From Isotricha intestinalis (Eukaryota > Ciliophora > Litostomatea > Vestibuliferida > Isotrichidae): a stretch of 64,000 bases of DNA. This document shows, piece after piece, positions 41,617-51,774 of the stretch. Numbering within the stretch: the first letter of the stretch is position 1; every line of letters begins with the position of its first letter. The translations under genes and the position numbers were made by a program. Under the pieces are notes generated by a model, which was not told where the DNA came from, did not search any database, and saw only the letters and a program-made list of their open reading frames with translations. The stretch is taken from contig JAJJLU010003479.1 of the NCBI GenBank assembly GCA_023807065.1, forward strand, positions 1-64,000, read 5' to 3'.

Positions 41617-41887
41617 AATTTCAAATGTTTTTTTATCGAATTTTTCTTACTTAAACAATTTATTTTATTTATTATTATATTTTATTATAAATATTAAAAA
41701 GTACTGAGGACAATTATTTTATATAAACAATAATGTACTAAATTATTATTTATTTAATTTTTTGAATATAAATTTTTATTTGTAAATTATAATCATTCTT
41801 ATATTACAAAAACATGCAAATTTAAATAAAATAAATACAATTTATATTAAATTAAATTGGATTAGAGTTTATAAATTTGATTTATAT
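41617..41887. other. Spacer before the first tRNA-Lys
   Basis: A+T-rich sequence with no gene I can support. It separates the 3' end of the IQ-motif gene from the duplicated tRNA segment. Confidence 0.5.
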
Positions 41888-42021
41888 ATATAAATGATTG
41901 ATTGATGATAATAAATGAAAAATATGATAATAATATAAAAGCCTCTTTAGCTCAGCGGTAGAGCGCCAGCCTTTTAAGCTGGTGGTCGAGGGTTCGATCC
42001 CCTCAGGGGGCGCTTTTTTTT
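41888..42021 (+). repeat. 134-bp duplicated segment carrying tRNA-Lys, copy 1
   Basis: Bases 41888-42021 are identical to 63276-63409. The segment comprises 53 bp of A+T-rich 5' flank, the 72-nt tRNA and the start of the T-run. Sequences diverge immediately outside. Identity over A+T-rich flank argues for recent duplication or gene conversion rather than selection on the tRNA alone. Confidence 0.95.
41941..42012 (+). tRNA. tRNA-Lys (anticodon UUU), copy 1
   Basis: A 72-nt cloverleaf without intron. The acceptor stem pairs GCCTCTT with AGGGGGC (two G-U pairs). D arm is GCTCAGCGGTAGAGC, the anticodon stem CCAGC/GCTGG closes loop CTTTTAA with anticodon TTT, and the T arm is GAGGG/CCCTC with TTCGATC. 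A and B box promoters are intact. A run of ten T follows one base later as the Pol III terminator. CCA is not encoded. Confidence 0.97.
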
Positions 42022-42023
42022 TA

Positions 42024-42892
42024 AAGTAATAAGTGGAAAAACAGTTAAAGCATTAGGTAGTAGACAAGGAAGAAGTGAATGGAACTTATTCACTTTATAT
42101 TCAGTTAAAAAGAATTTAGTGAAAGTATATGAATATTATAAAGTAGTTAAAAATAATATTACTTTAAAAGATAATAAAAAAGAAGATTATAGTAAATTAA
42201 TGGAATGTAATAAATTAAGAGTATAATTCATCATTTTAATGCAGATAATTTTAAGAAAAAAGGTGTGGAATATATTATGTCTAAATATGAAAATATAATC
42301 ATTGATAAAATTAAGGAAAAAAATAAAGAAATAAATTTTGAATCTAAAAATATAAAATCCCCTTTGAATTTAAATGATGAATTATGTAAGGAATTTGTGA
42401 GATGTATATGTTATTATTGTTCAGGATTAAGTAAGAAAAATAACCACTCTATAAAATATGTAGATACGAATTAAAGAATCATTGTAGAGATAGACAAGGG
42501 AGATATGGAAAAATGTAAAATAAATTATGCTTTACCTAATGAATATGTTAAAATTGACCAACAGAAAAATTATAGATATATAATATGTTTAGATGATATG
42601 TTAGAAATAGATAAAAATGATATATTAGCTAATCAAATGGCTGGAGGATATGGACTACAAAATATTTTAAATCTGATAATTAAAGATTAAAATATATGGA
42701 GAAAAAATATTAACTTTAAATGAAGGAAATAGAGCTTTAATATCTAATATATTAGATGAAGAAAGACCTGATTTTATATTATTAAATGAATGTAGAATAG
42801 GAAAGGCTAAATTTAATATGTCAGGTTATAAATTAGAATTATCAGAAAACGAAGAAGTAGGAATAATATATAAAGGTATAAGTCATTTTTAA
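42024..42892 (+). pseudogene. Non-LTR retrotransposon relic with AP-endonuclease start
   Basis: Starting right after the tRNA terminator, coding-like pieces follow one another in shifting frames: 42024-42225 (KALGSRQGRSEWNLFTLYSV), 42232-42474, 42505-42690 and 42692-42892. The last reads NEGNRALISNILDEERPDF, ILLNECRIGKAKFNMSGYK and GIIYK, the pattern of the first part of an APE-type endonuclease domain of LINE elements. The earlier pieces may derive from an ORF1. The rest of the endonuclease and all reverse transcriptase are missing, although a tail motif follows, so the copy appears internally deleted. Confidence 0.55.
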
Positions 42893-42916
42893 TAAATGGT
42901 TTATTCTTTTTTTTAT

Positions 42917-42974
42917 TTAATCAATATATAATATGAGCCCCTTGCCCGACTTTTAAACTAACAACGAACTAAGC
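42917..42974 (+). repeat. Retroelement tail motif, copy 1 (diverged)
   Basis: After a T-rich run, AATATGAGCCCCTTGCCCGAC and then AAACTAAC mark a motif shared with 63746 and 63841. It lies just after the endonuclease relic, as a 3' end should. The TAAC repeats are degenerate here. Confidence 0.65.
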
Positions 42975-43165
42975 ATTTTTTACCAAATCAAGCAATGAAT
43001 CTTTTAGAAGCAATTGAATATTTCTATTTTTCTAATCATTCAAACAAAAAAGAAAAAAGATAATAAAGCAATATGATTAATTAATGTATTTATTAATGAT
43101 AAGTATAAATATGGTAAAACAAAGATTAAAAAAGAGGAATAAAGAAATCCTTGGATTTCTTTCTT

Positions 43166-43212
43166 TAATTTATTAATAAATATGAGTCTTCTCTCTTTAA
43201 GTAAACTAATAA
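43166..43212 (+). repeat. Retroelement tail motif, copy 2 (weak)
   Basis: AATAAATATGAGTCTTC followed by AGTAAACTAATAAT resembles the other tails, and like them is preceded by a TTGGATTTCTTTCTTT-type stretch. It ends just before the coiled-coil gene at 43287. Weak resemblance, reported because of its position. Confidence 0.4.
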
Positions 43213-43286
43213 TATTTTTTTATTTAAAATAAAATATTTTATATATAATTAATTTTTAATAATTATTTTATTACTTTAATTTAAAA

Positions 43287-44612
43287 ATGAATTTGAAAAA
43301 AGGAGAAGAAATAAGGAAAAAATTTTCATTTTCAGAGAAAAAAATTTATATAAATAAATTTGAAGATAATAATAAAGAAGAAATAAAAAAAGAAATAGAC
43401 AAAATAAAACCATATAATCAAAAAATAATAAATGAAGAACGAAATTATAAATTAGAAAAACTTCTTTCAGAGAATCTTGAAAATTATTCTTCAATAAAAA
43501 AAATAAATGAAATAAGAGATGAAAATTTTTTAAAGCATTTTAAATCAGAAACATTGGAAATAAGAAATATAACAGAAGAAGAAAGGAATAAAATAAATGA
43601 GAATGAAAAAACAATTGTTAATAATAATAATATAAAAAATATAAATTATCAAAAAGAAAATGATATATTAACTTTATCTGAGATAACTTCAACAATAACA
43701 AGAGATTTAAATGAATCAAATGATGAAATTTCAAAATTAAAAAAAGAAAATTTTAAACTTAAACAAAATATAAATGAATTAAATGATAAATTTAATTCAA
43801 TTGATTTTGAAAGTATTTTAACTTTTAATAATGAAAAAGAAAAAATAAATAATAAATTAATTGAATTTTCAAAAGAAAATAATCAGAAAAATTCAATTAT
43901 TAAAAAATTAAATGATTGTATTATTGAATATAATAAAACTATTATTGAAAGTAAAAATGAAATTTTTGAAAGAGACGAGCAAATAGAACAATTAATTAAA
44001 GAAAAAAATGAATTAATTGAAAAAAATAATATTTTGTTAAATAAGTTAATACAAAACACAAAAGATTCTGAAATTTTAAATAAAAAAATGAAGGAATTAA
44101 TTCATGAAAATGAAAGAAAAAATAATGAAATAAATTCTTTATCAATGATTATTTCTAATTTACAAAATGAAAATAATTTAATTCAATTAAATAAAAAACA
44201 GGAAAATGATAAAATAAATAATATATTATTTTCTTATAAACAACATCAAATTGAAGCAAATAAACAAATATTAATTTTAACAAAAAATAATACAGAAAAA
44301 GATCAAATTATAAATAATTTAAATCAAAATATAATATTTTATAAATCTAAAGTTCAAGAAAATCAAAAAAAAATTTCTAATTTTTTCAATATTTTAACAG
44401 AAATAAAAAAATATGTTTTTGAAGTTGAAAAAATGATATCAAATAAAGATTTAAATTTATATAATAATGAAAAAAAAAAAAATATTAATGAAGATTTAAG
44501 TATTCAACAAATAAATAATATTGATATTAATACAAATGAATATAATAATTTTTTGTTAAATTCTTTAAAAAATATGATTGGAAAAATAGATTCTAAGTTA
44601 AATGATAAATAA
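43287..44612 (+). CDS. Unknown coiled-coil protein
   Basis: The 441-residue protein is predicted almost wholly helical, with continuous heptads from about residue 135 to 395 (SNDEISKLKKENFKLKQNIN, DEQIEQLIKEKNELIEKNNI, KKMKELIHENERKNNEINSL). The first 130 residues are charged and less regular. No other domain is seen. It resembles generic ciliary, centrosomal or vesicle-tether coiled coils without being assignable. Confidence 0.7.
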   Translation: MNLKKGEEIRKKFSFSEKKIYINKFEDNNKEEIKKEIDKIKPYNQKIINEERNYKLEKLLSENLENYSSIKKINEIRDENFLKHFKSETLEIRNITEEERNKINENEKTIVNNNNIKNINYQKENDILTLSEITSTITRDLNESNDEISKLKKENFKLKQNINELNDKFNSIDFESILTFNNEKEKINNKLIEFSKENNQKNSIIKKLNDCIIEYNKTIIESKNEIFERDEQIEQLIKEKNELIEKNNILLNKLIQNTKDSEILNKKMKELIHENERKNNEINSLSMIISNLQNENNLIQLNKKQENDKINNILFSYKQHQIEANKQILILTKNNTEKDQIINNLNQNIIFYKSKVQENQKKISNFFNILTEIKKYVFEVEKMISNKDLNLYNNEKKKNINEDLSIQQINNIDINTNEYNNFLLNSLKNMIGKIDSKLNDK

Positions 44613-44923
44613 ATATTGATTATTCTTCTAAATTAATTTTCAACATTTTTTTAATGAAAAAAAAGAAATTATTTTGAAATGTAATTTTTAAATAAAAATA
44701 AATTAAAATTAAAAATTTATTTAATTATAAATATGCAAAATAATATTTCAAATTAACATTTTTTATAGAGAATTAGACATTAAAAAAATAAAAAAAAGAA
44801 ATATAAAAAAGAATAAATTTAAAAAATTTCTTTTAATTTTTAATTAAAGGAAATTATGGAAAAAATATTAAAAAACTCAAATAAACTATTTATATATTAT
44901 TTTTATTTTTTTTAAAATAACAT
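44613..44923. other. Spacer between two convergent genes
   Basis: About 311 bp of A+T-rich DNA holding the two 3' ends. Nothing else is visible. Confidence 0.5.
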
Positions 44924-47900
44924 TTAATTTAAATAATCTTTTTCTAACAAATAATAAGTAGCAGTAGCATAATTAATTTCATTTTTCAATAAGCAATTAA
45001 CTAAATATTTTTTATCATATCCAATTAAATTTTCAATTTCTTTCAAAACATCATTTTTAATAATTAATTTATTATTTCTTTGTTCGATGTTTAATTCTCT
45101 TAAAGATTTATTTTTAGGAGAATTTAAACTACTTTTTTTTTCAGCAATCATTTCATCATTTAATTCAATATTAGGTGAAATTTGTTTTGAAAAAGAAAAA
45201 TTGTTAGAAGAAAAATCATTATTTGAATCATAATCATTAATATTATTATTATCAATTGAATTATTTTGTGTTTTAATTACTCCATTATCAAATTCATTAT
45301 TATTATTTAATTCATATTTTAAATTTGCATGAAGAGCTTTTCCTTTAAACTTAATTATATTATTTTCAATTAATATTTTATTATTAATTAAATTATCATC
45401 TGAATTTTCTATTGAATTATAAGGTGCTAAAATTAAACTTTTTGTATTTCCAATTTGTTTTTTATCATCTTCTAAAGTATCTAAATTTTTATCTGTGAAA
45501 AATTCCATTAAATCATCTTTTGTATTATTTAAATAATCAATATTATATTTATTCAACAATAACTTTTCAGCATTAGTGAATAAATTTATATTAAATCTAT
45601 GATTGACATTAACATTAATAATCCAAGGATGATTTAATACTTGAGAGACAGTTAATCTTTTTTTAGGATCAACTTGTAACATTCCATCAATTAAATTAGA
45701 AGCATCATCAGAGATAAAATTCAATTTAGGGAATTTTCCATGTATAATATTATTTTGTAATTCCTTAATATTATTTCCTTTAAAAGGTTGATTACCTCCT
45801 AAAATATAATAGAGAGTAACACCAGCAGACCAAACATCACATTCAAAGCCTTCATAACCCTAAAAAAATAAAATAAAATATTTACATTATCTTTAAAAAT
45901 TTCAGGTGCAATATAAGCAGGAGTTCCACAATGTTCAAACATAATATCTCCTGGAAGTAATCTTCTACTTACTCCAAAATCACAAATTTTTATTGTATTT
46001 GTTAAATCTATTAATATGTTATCTAATTTTATATCTCTGTGTACTATATTATTTTTATGTATGTAATCTAATCCTTCCATTAATTGCTTAAAAATTATTT
46101 TTGCTGTTTGCTCTGATATTTTACTCCTTTTTCTTATGTAATTTAATAAATCACCACATATATATTCCATTACTATTAATATATGAGTTTCTGTTTCAAA
46201 ATAGTCTAAAATTCTATTATATTTTATTTTTTATTTTACTGGGATACAAAAGGATTTTTCAACCTTGTTAATATATCTATTTCATGTTTTATTTTCTTTC
46301 TATCATGTTTCTTTAATTTTGATTTATTGAATGATTTTATTGCTACTAATCTACCTGAACATATATGAAGAGCTAAATTGACTTTTCCAAAAGCTCCTTT
46401 TCCTAATAATCTACCATATTTATAAAAGTTAAATTGAGTTTTTGGATATTTTTCATTTGTATAATGAACTAGATATTTTTAAATTGTTATATAATAATAT
46501 TTTTTTACATTGTTTTATGTATTTTGATATTTTTTCCATTTCTCTTCTATAAAAATCACTTTCTCTTATTGTACTTTGCATTGATATTGTTTCTATTGCT
46601 GATGTTTCTTCCTTTTTTATTTGGCAATTTATTTCCTTATTATTTTCTTTTTCTTCTTTTTTTTTTGTATTTTCTTTATTTGATATATTTATATTTTTTT
46701 TATCATTATTTATTTTATTTATTATATAATTATTATATATTTGATGACTATTATTCATTTTATTATTATTTAAATTATTATTTGATTTTTTTTTATTTTT
46801 CATTTTCTCAATTAAAACATTGTGAATAGAGTTTTTTTTAATTAAAGGATTATTATTTAAAATATCTTTTATACTTAAATTATTTTTTAAAATATGTTTA
46901 ACACCTTTATCAGAAGGGGAAGGATTTGCAGTATAAGGTTTATTATTATTAACAATATTAATTATTTTAGAACTTTGATTAATAATAATATTATTATTAT
47001 CTTCAATTCTACTACTTGATTTAGAATTTTGTTTACTTTGAATAGAAGTAACACTTTTAATATTTTTATATTTATTTTTTAATTTACTTTTTAAAAAATC
47101 TCTTTCAATTTCTTCTTTTTTTTTCATTGATTTATTACTAATTGAAGAAGTATTTTTAGTAGAATTTGTATTTTTTAAATTAGAAGTTATATATTCAATA
47201 TATTTAATATCATTCATTTTAATATATTTTTTACTATTCGAAGTAAAATGAGAAGATTTTAATAATTTACAATTATTAGCAAAATTTAATATATTTTTTG
47301 TTAAGGGAATTTCATTTAATCCTTTTATATTAAAATTATTATTAGAATTATGTAATATATTACAACTATTATTTTTAATTTTTGTTTTTATTAAAGTTGA
47401 TACTGAACTTGTTATTGATTTTGAAATTGAATTTTTTGGATTGTAATATTTTTTTAATTCATTTGATTTTGTTTTATTTTTATTTTTACTATTATTTTTA
47501 CTATTTTTCACAGTTTTTATTTTCTCATTTGAATTTGCTCTTGAATTATTTTTTGTTGGATTTGCTGTTTTACTTTTTTTTTTATATTCTATTTTACTTT
47601 GTTCTATTGAATTATTTGAATTTGATTTTTTAATCATATTATTATTTTTTTTTTCATCATCATTATTTTTTTTCATGTTTTTTTGAAGAATATGAGAATA
47701 TAAATAACCTTTCATATTCTTTTTATTTTTACTTTTGCTTTTTGATTCATTATTTATTTTATTATTTGATTTTAAAAAATTTTGAGATAAATTATTTTTA
47801 TTTTTCACATTATTTTTTTTTTCAAATCTTGGACTTACTGCTTTAGAATTTTTATTTGATATTTTATTTTCTTCTTCTTCTAAACTACTTATACTACTTT

Positions 47901-48150
47901 TTATCATTTTACTATTACTTATATTATTACTATATAAACTTTTTCCATTATTTTTTAAACTTGTTTCAAAATGAATTTTATTCGAGTGATTATTCAAAAA
48001 ATTTGAATGAGTATTCTTCATATTTTGAGAGTTTTGATGTTTCGAATATATTTTTTGAATTTTCTTTTTAAATATGTTATCTATTCCATTGTTTTCTTTA
48101 AATAAATCTTTTATTTTGGTTGATTGGAATATTACATTCGAATGTGACAT
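44924..48150 (-). CDS. CAMK/AMPK-like Ser/Thr protein kinase, four exons
   Basis: Three small introns (46469-46508, 46214-46239, 45860-45885) join what otherwise look like separate frames; the spliced CDS is 3135 nt (1044 residues). Residues 1-540 are Lys/Asn/Ser-rich and disordered. The kinase domain starts near 562 (FYKYGRLLGKGAFGKV, then VAIK with Lys592), continues with VMEYICG, HRDIKLDNILI, DFGVSRRL, GTPAYIAPE and DVWSAGVTLYYILGG, and ends with a PWI motif. All catalytic residues are present. The C-terminus has a UBA-like helical unit (LIGYDKKYLVNCLLKNEI, NYATATYYLL) as in AMPK-related kinases. The spliced joins restore conserved kinase sequence (for example FVSQILDYFETETHIL), which is the evidence for the introns. 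Confidence 0.9.
45860..45885 (-). other. 26-nt intron 3 of the kinase gene
   Basis: Minus strand GTAAAT...TTTTAG, all A/T inside. Removing it joins APEIFKDN to GYEGFECDVWSAGV, the expected order after the activation segment. Confidence 0.9.
46214..46239 (-). other. 26-nt intron 2 of the kinase gene
   Basis: Minus strand GTAAAA...AATAG. Unspliced, the kinase frame stops at once. Removing it joins NPFVSQ to ILDYFETETH in frame. Confidence 0.9.
46469..46508 (-). other. 40-nt intron 1 of the kinase gene
   Basis: Minus strand GTAAAA...TCTAG. It joins the long N-terminal frame (ending SKYIKQ) to FHYTNEKYPKTQFNFYKYGR, the usual lead-in to the glycine loop in this kinase type. Without splicing the N-terminal frame ends at a TGA at 46453. 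Confidence 0.85.
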
Positions 48151-48460
48151 TTTTTTTATTTAAGAATTTAAATTCTGAAATCAATTTAATTTAAAAAAAC
48201 ACTTTTAATAGTTTTTTATTTTAGAATATATTTTATGTTAAAAATATTATAAAAAATAATTTAAAATAATTCAAAAAAAAATTTTTTTTTTCTTCTTCAA
48301 TTGTTTTTTCCATCAATTTCTTTGTATTTGTTTTCATATTTTATGCTTTTTTTTTGTTAATAATAAATTAAAACAAATTTATTTAAAAAATATAAGTTAA
48401 TTTAAAATAATATATAAAAAATACAGAACAATTGAATTATATAAAAACTAAATAAAAAAT
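48151..48460. other. Spacer between kinase and acyl-CoA synthetase genes
   Basis: About 310 bp, holding the upstream region of the kinase gene and the 3' end of the synthetase gene. No structure beyond A/T runs and a TTCTTCTTC-like stretch near 48290. Confidence 0.5.
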
Positions 48461-50446
48461 TTAATATTTTGCTTTATTCACTTTAATTATAATATCTTTA
48501 ACAACGCTTTTATCTTCAATAGTAGGAGGAATATAAATTTTTTCTTTATTAATAATTTGTTTTAATAAACTTCTAATAATTTTTCCACTTTTTGTTTTAG
48601 GTAATTTTTCAACAACAAGAACAAATTTCATAGAGCAAATTCTTCCAATTTTTTCAACAACATTAAAATAAACTTGATTGATAATATTATTATAATTTGT
48701 GACTCCTTTTTGACAAACAATAAAACCAAAAGGAACTTCCCCTTTTAAATTATCTTTTAAACTAACAACTGCACATTCACTAATAAATTTAATTTGATTA
48801 ATTATTTCTTCAATTTTTCCAGTAGATAATCTATGACCAGAAATTTTAATCATATCATCATTTCTTCCCATAATTCCTACATAACCTTTTTCATTAATAA
48901 AACCAATATCTCCTGTAATATAATATTCATAATTTTTACTAATATATTTATTTAAAAAGATATTATCATTTCCAAAAAGAGTTGTCATAAATCCTGGAGG
49001 TAAAGGTAATTTTATACAAATTATACCATTTGTATTTATTGGTAATTCATTTATTATATTTTCATCAAATATTTTAATTATGTAACCCATTAATGGAGGA
49101 CCTGAAATACCAGGTTTTAAATCATTAAATTTATTTATTCCTATATTATTGCAACATATTGGCCATCCTGTCTCTGTCTGCCACCATTGATCATTTATTA
49201 ATATATTATTTTTTTTTTTTCTATTTTCAAAATATTTATCTAAATTATTTTTTAGCCAAATATATGTTTCAGAATCACATCTTTCACCACTTAAATGAAT
49301 ACTTTGTAAATTATTTATATTATAGTTATTTAAATATGATAAATTTGGATCATTTTGTTTAATTGATCTTAATGCTGTTGGAGCAGTATAAAAAGCTTTT
49401 ATATTATATTTTTCTATTATTTCCCATATTTTACCTGCATTTGGAGTTCCAATTGGTTTTCCTTCAAAAATTACTGTTGTTGCTCCTCTTAATAAAGGAC
49501 CATATACTATAAATATATGTCCAACTATCCATCCTATATCACTTGTACTAAAAACTTTATCTTTTTCATATATATTCATTATGTATTTCATTGTAAAATT
49601 TATTGTTATTATTGATGAATTATCATGAACTATTCCTTTTGGAATTCCACTTGTTCCACTTGTATATAAAATAAAGAAAGTCTCATTTCCTTTTAATTTC
49701 TCATATGGAATTATTGGTATTTCATTATTTTTTATTTTATTAATTTCTTCATCATATATTATTGTATTTTTTCTATTGATTTCATTCTCTTTTATAAATA
49801 ATGAATCATATCTTTGAAAAAGTAATATTTTAATATTATTTAAAAATTCATTTCCACAAATCTCAATAGCTTTTTGTGTAATAGAATAATAATTAATAGT
49901 TCTTTTAGGTTCAATTCCACAAGAAGAAATTAAAATAAATTTTGGTTTAGCATCTTTGATTCTTTCAGATAATTCATAAGAAGAGAATCCTCCAAAAACA
50001 ACAGAATGAATTGCTCCTATTCTACAACAAGATAACATACTTATTATTCCTTCTGGAATTGTAGGCATATATATTATTATTCTATCTCCTTTTTTTATCT
50101 CATTTTTTTTAAGAATATATGCTATTATATTTATTTGCTTATATAAATCATTATATGTTAATTTTATTGTCTTATTTAAATAATAACTTTCAAATATTAT
50201 TGCATATTCATTTCCTAAATTTTTTTCTATGTTTCTATCTATACAATTATAACATATGTTTAATTCAGAATTTGGAAACCATTCATATAAAGGTAATTTT
50301 TTGTCTGGTTGATTTAATATTTCATCTTTTTTTGGGGGAGTTATATATGATATTTCTTTCGATTCCTCATACCAAAATTCTTCTCTTTTTTTTTCATCTA
50401 TTGATTTTAAATACATTTCATAATATTTGTTTTTATTTTTTTCCAT
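48461..50446 (-). CDS. Short-chain acyl-CoA synthetase, ACSS3/PrpE-like
   Basis: The 661-residue enzyme activates acetate or propionate with ATP and CoA. Motifs: AMP-binding loop YTSGTSGIPKG near residue 262, the segment EGKPIGTPNAGKIWEIIEKY, TAPTALRSIKQNDP, QTETGWPI near 420-430, GDIGFINEKGYVGIMGRNDDMIK near 520, GHRLSTGKIEEII, and the acetylatable Lys in PKTKSGKIIRS near 619. The GTPNAG and GHRLSTG forms fit ACSS3/propionyl-CoA synthetase better than classical cytosolic ACS, which usually reads GHRxGTAE. The N-terminus has no obvious targeting peptide. Substrate preference is inferred from motifs only. Confidence 0.9.
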   Translation of the reverse strand: MEKNKNKYYEMYLKSIDEKKREEFWYEESKEISYITPPKKDEILNQPDKKLPLYEWFPNSELNICYNCIDRNIEKNLGNEYAIIFESYYLNKTIKLTYNDLYKQINIIAYILKKNEIKKGDRIIIYMPTIPEGIISMLSCCRIGAIHSVVFGGFSSYELSERIKDAKPKFILISSCGIEPKRTINYYSITQKAIEICGNEFLNNIKILLFQRYDSLFIKENEINRKNTIIYDEEINKIKNNEIPIIPYEKLKGNETFFILYTSGTSGIPKGIVHDNSSIITINFTMKYIMNIYEKDKVFSTSDIGWIVGHIFIVYGPLLRGATTVIFEGKPIGTPNAGKIWEIIEKYNIKAFYTAPTALRSIKQNDPNLSYLNNYNINNLQSIHLSGERCDSETYIWLKNNLDKYFENRKKKNNILINDQWWQTETGWPICCNNIGINKFNDLKPGISGPPLMGYIIKIFDENIINELPINTNGIICIKLPLPPGFMTTLFGNDNIFLNKYISKNYEYYITGDIGFINEKGYVGIMGRNDDMIKISGHRLSTGKIEEIINQIKFISECAVVSLKDNLKGEVPFGFIVCQKGVTNYNNIINQVYFNVVEKIGRICSMKFVLVVEKLPKTKSGKIIRSLLKQIINKEKIYIPPTIEDKSVVKDIIIKVNKAKY

Positions 50447-51774
50447 GGGAAGAAAAAATTTTTGGAATATTTTAATTAAATAAAAATATTTATTTTTTAA
50501 ATTTTTCTAATAAAATACAAATAAAAATTAACCTTCTTTTTTTTAAAACATTAAATTTGTTTTATTATTTAATTCTTTTATTGTTTTATTAAATATTTTC
50601 CAATATTTCTATCATCATTGTTATTTTAATATTTATTCATATAAAATGTAAAGGAATAGAAGCAATTAAAATAATAGATAAAAAAATAGAATAAATATAT
50701 CAATTTTTGAGGAATAATAATGTATAAAGTTAATCCTTTAAAATAAGTACTTTAGCAGTAAATTCATCAAAGAAAGGAAGTATATATAATAACTAAAAAA
50801 GAAATACTTCGAATTAAATATCTTCCAAAAATAGTAGATTTTAAGAATTTTTCTATAAATATAACTTAAAACTCCAAAAATAATTTATAAAAGAAAATAT
50901 TATAAATTGCAATTTTTTTTAAATTAAAATATATAATACACTTAAGAAAAAATCACAGAAAGAACCAAATAAATCAATAAAAAGTACATTTTAACTTCTC
51001 AAAAGTGACTAAGGATTCCTATCATTAATTATAAAACTATAAAAAGTGTATATTTTAACTGTTTTTTTGGGTTGTTGTAATGAAAGTGAATATAAATATT
51101 AAAAATAGTGAAGTTATAATATCTAAAAAAAAAATACTATGAAATATAAATTAAATAAACTCCTAAATAACTTAAATAAATTCCAAATAATAATAATATT
51201 TTTCCTATTATTATTTTATTATCTGAGAAAATTTTTCTTAATGTAATAAATATATTATTCCACATATTTCTATTGAATTTCATAAAATTTTATTTTCACA
51301 TAAAAAGTTTTTAAATTTTGAATATGAACATGTTATATTTATATTAGTGAATATTATGTATTATCATATTTTTTCCTTTATTTTCTTTGTCAGAATAAGA
51401 TATTTCTAATTTATTTATATTGTTTTCACCTTTCAAAATTACATTTTTATAAATTTATTTCCTTTTTTCTTTAAAATGATGATTTCAATTAAGAAGAACC
51501 AAAGTTTTTTTATTATTTTCTTTTAATGGTAATATTTTATTTTTATTATTTTATTTGAATTTAGTGAATATAATCTTTTATCTTTATTTGAATATTTATT
51601 TTTAATTATATCTTTTGTTGAATTAATAAATTTAATAAATTTATTTGATTATCATCTCTATCTATTTTTTTTTGCTGTTTATTTGGATTACTTTTTTACT
51701 TTTTATTTAAATTATTTTGATAATTTTTTTTTTATTTATTTTTAAAATTTGTTGTTTGGAAAATAAAAATAAAA
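50447..51774. other. Longest gene-free stretch (1.3 kb), possible relics
   Basis: No intact gene is visible. On the minus strand about 51283-51137 a 48-codon frame ends in TAG (KIFSDNKIIIGKILLLFGIY, hydrophobic), which no confirmed gene here does. The same frame extends upstream to about 51650 through many TAA stops with peptides such as ILPLKENNKKTLVLLN. On the plus strand near 50740-50870 a stop-broken frame reads EVYIITKKEILRIKYL. Either decayed genes or chance in A+T-rich DNA. It should also hold the promoters of the flanking divergent genes. Confidence 0.4.

Noticed and set aside
41941..42974. SINE with a tRNA-Lys head and a LINE-type tail
   Set aside because: The tRNA is a perfect cloverleaf with its own Pol III terminator directly after it, and the body is protein-like. 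A SINE head would normally be diverged and read through.
45799..46170. A truncated kinase pseudogene
   Set aside because: Removing 26-nt introns on both sides restores a complete kinase domain with all catalytic motifs.
46453..48150. A separate 565-residue basic protein upstream of the kinase
   Set aside because: A 40-nt GT-AG intron joins this frame to the kinase domain with conserved lead-in sequence and the total spliced length is divisible by three, so it is the N-terminal exon.
51137..51650. Stop-tolerant frame on the minus strand that looks protein-like if TAA is read as Gln
   Set aside because: Stop density is about what random 80-85% A+T sequence would give, and Lys/Asn/Ile-rich peptides arise by chance at this composition.
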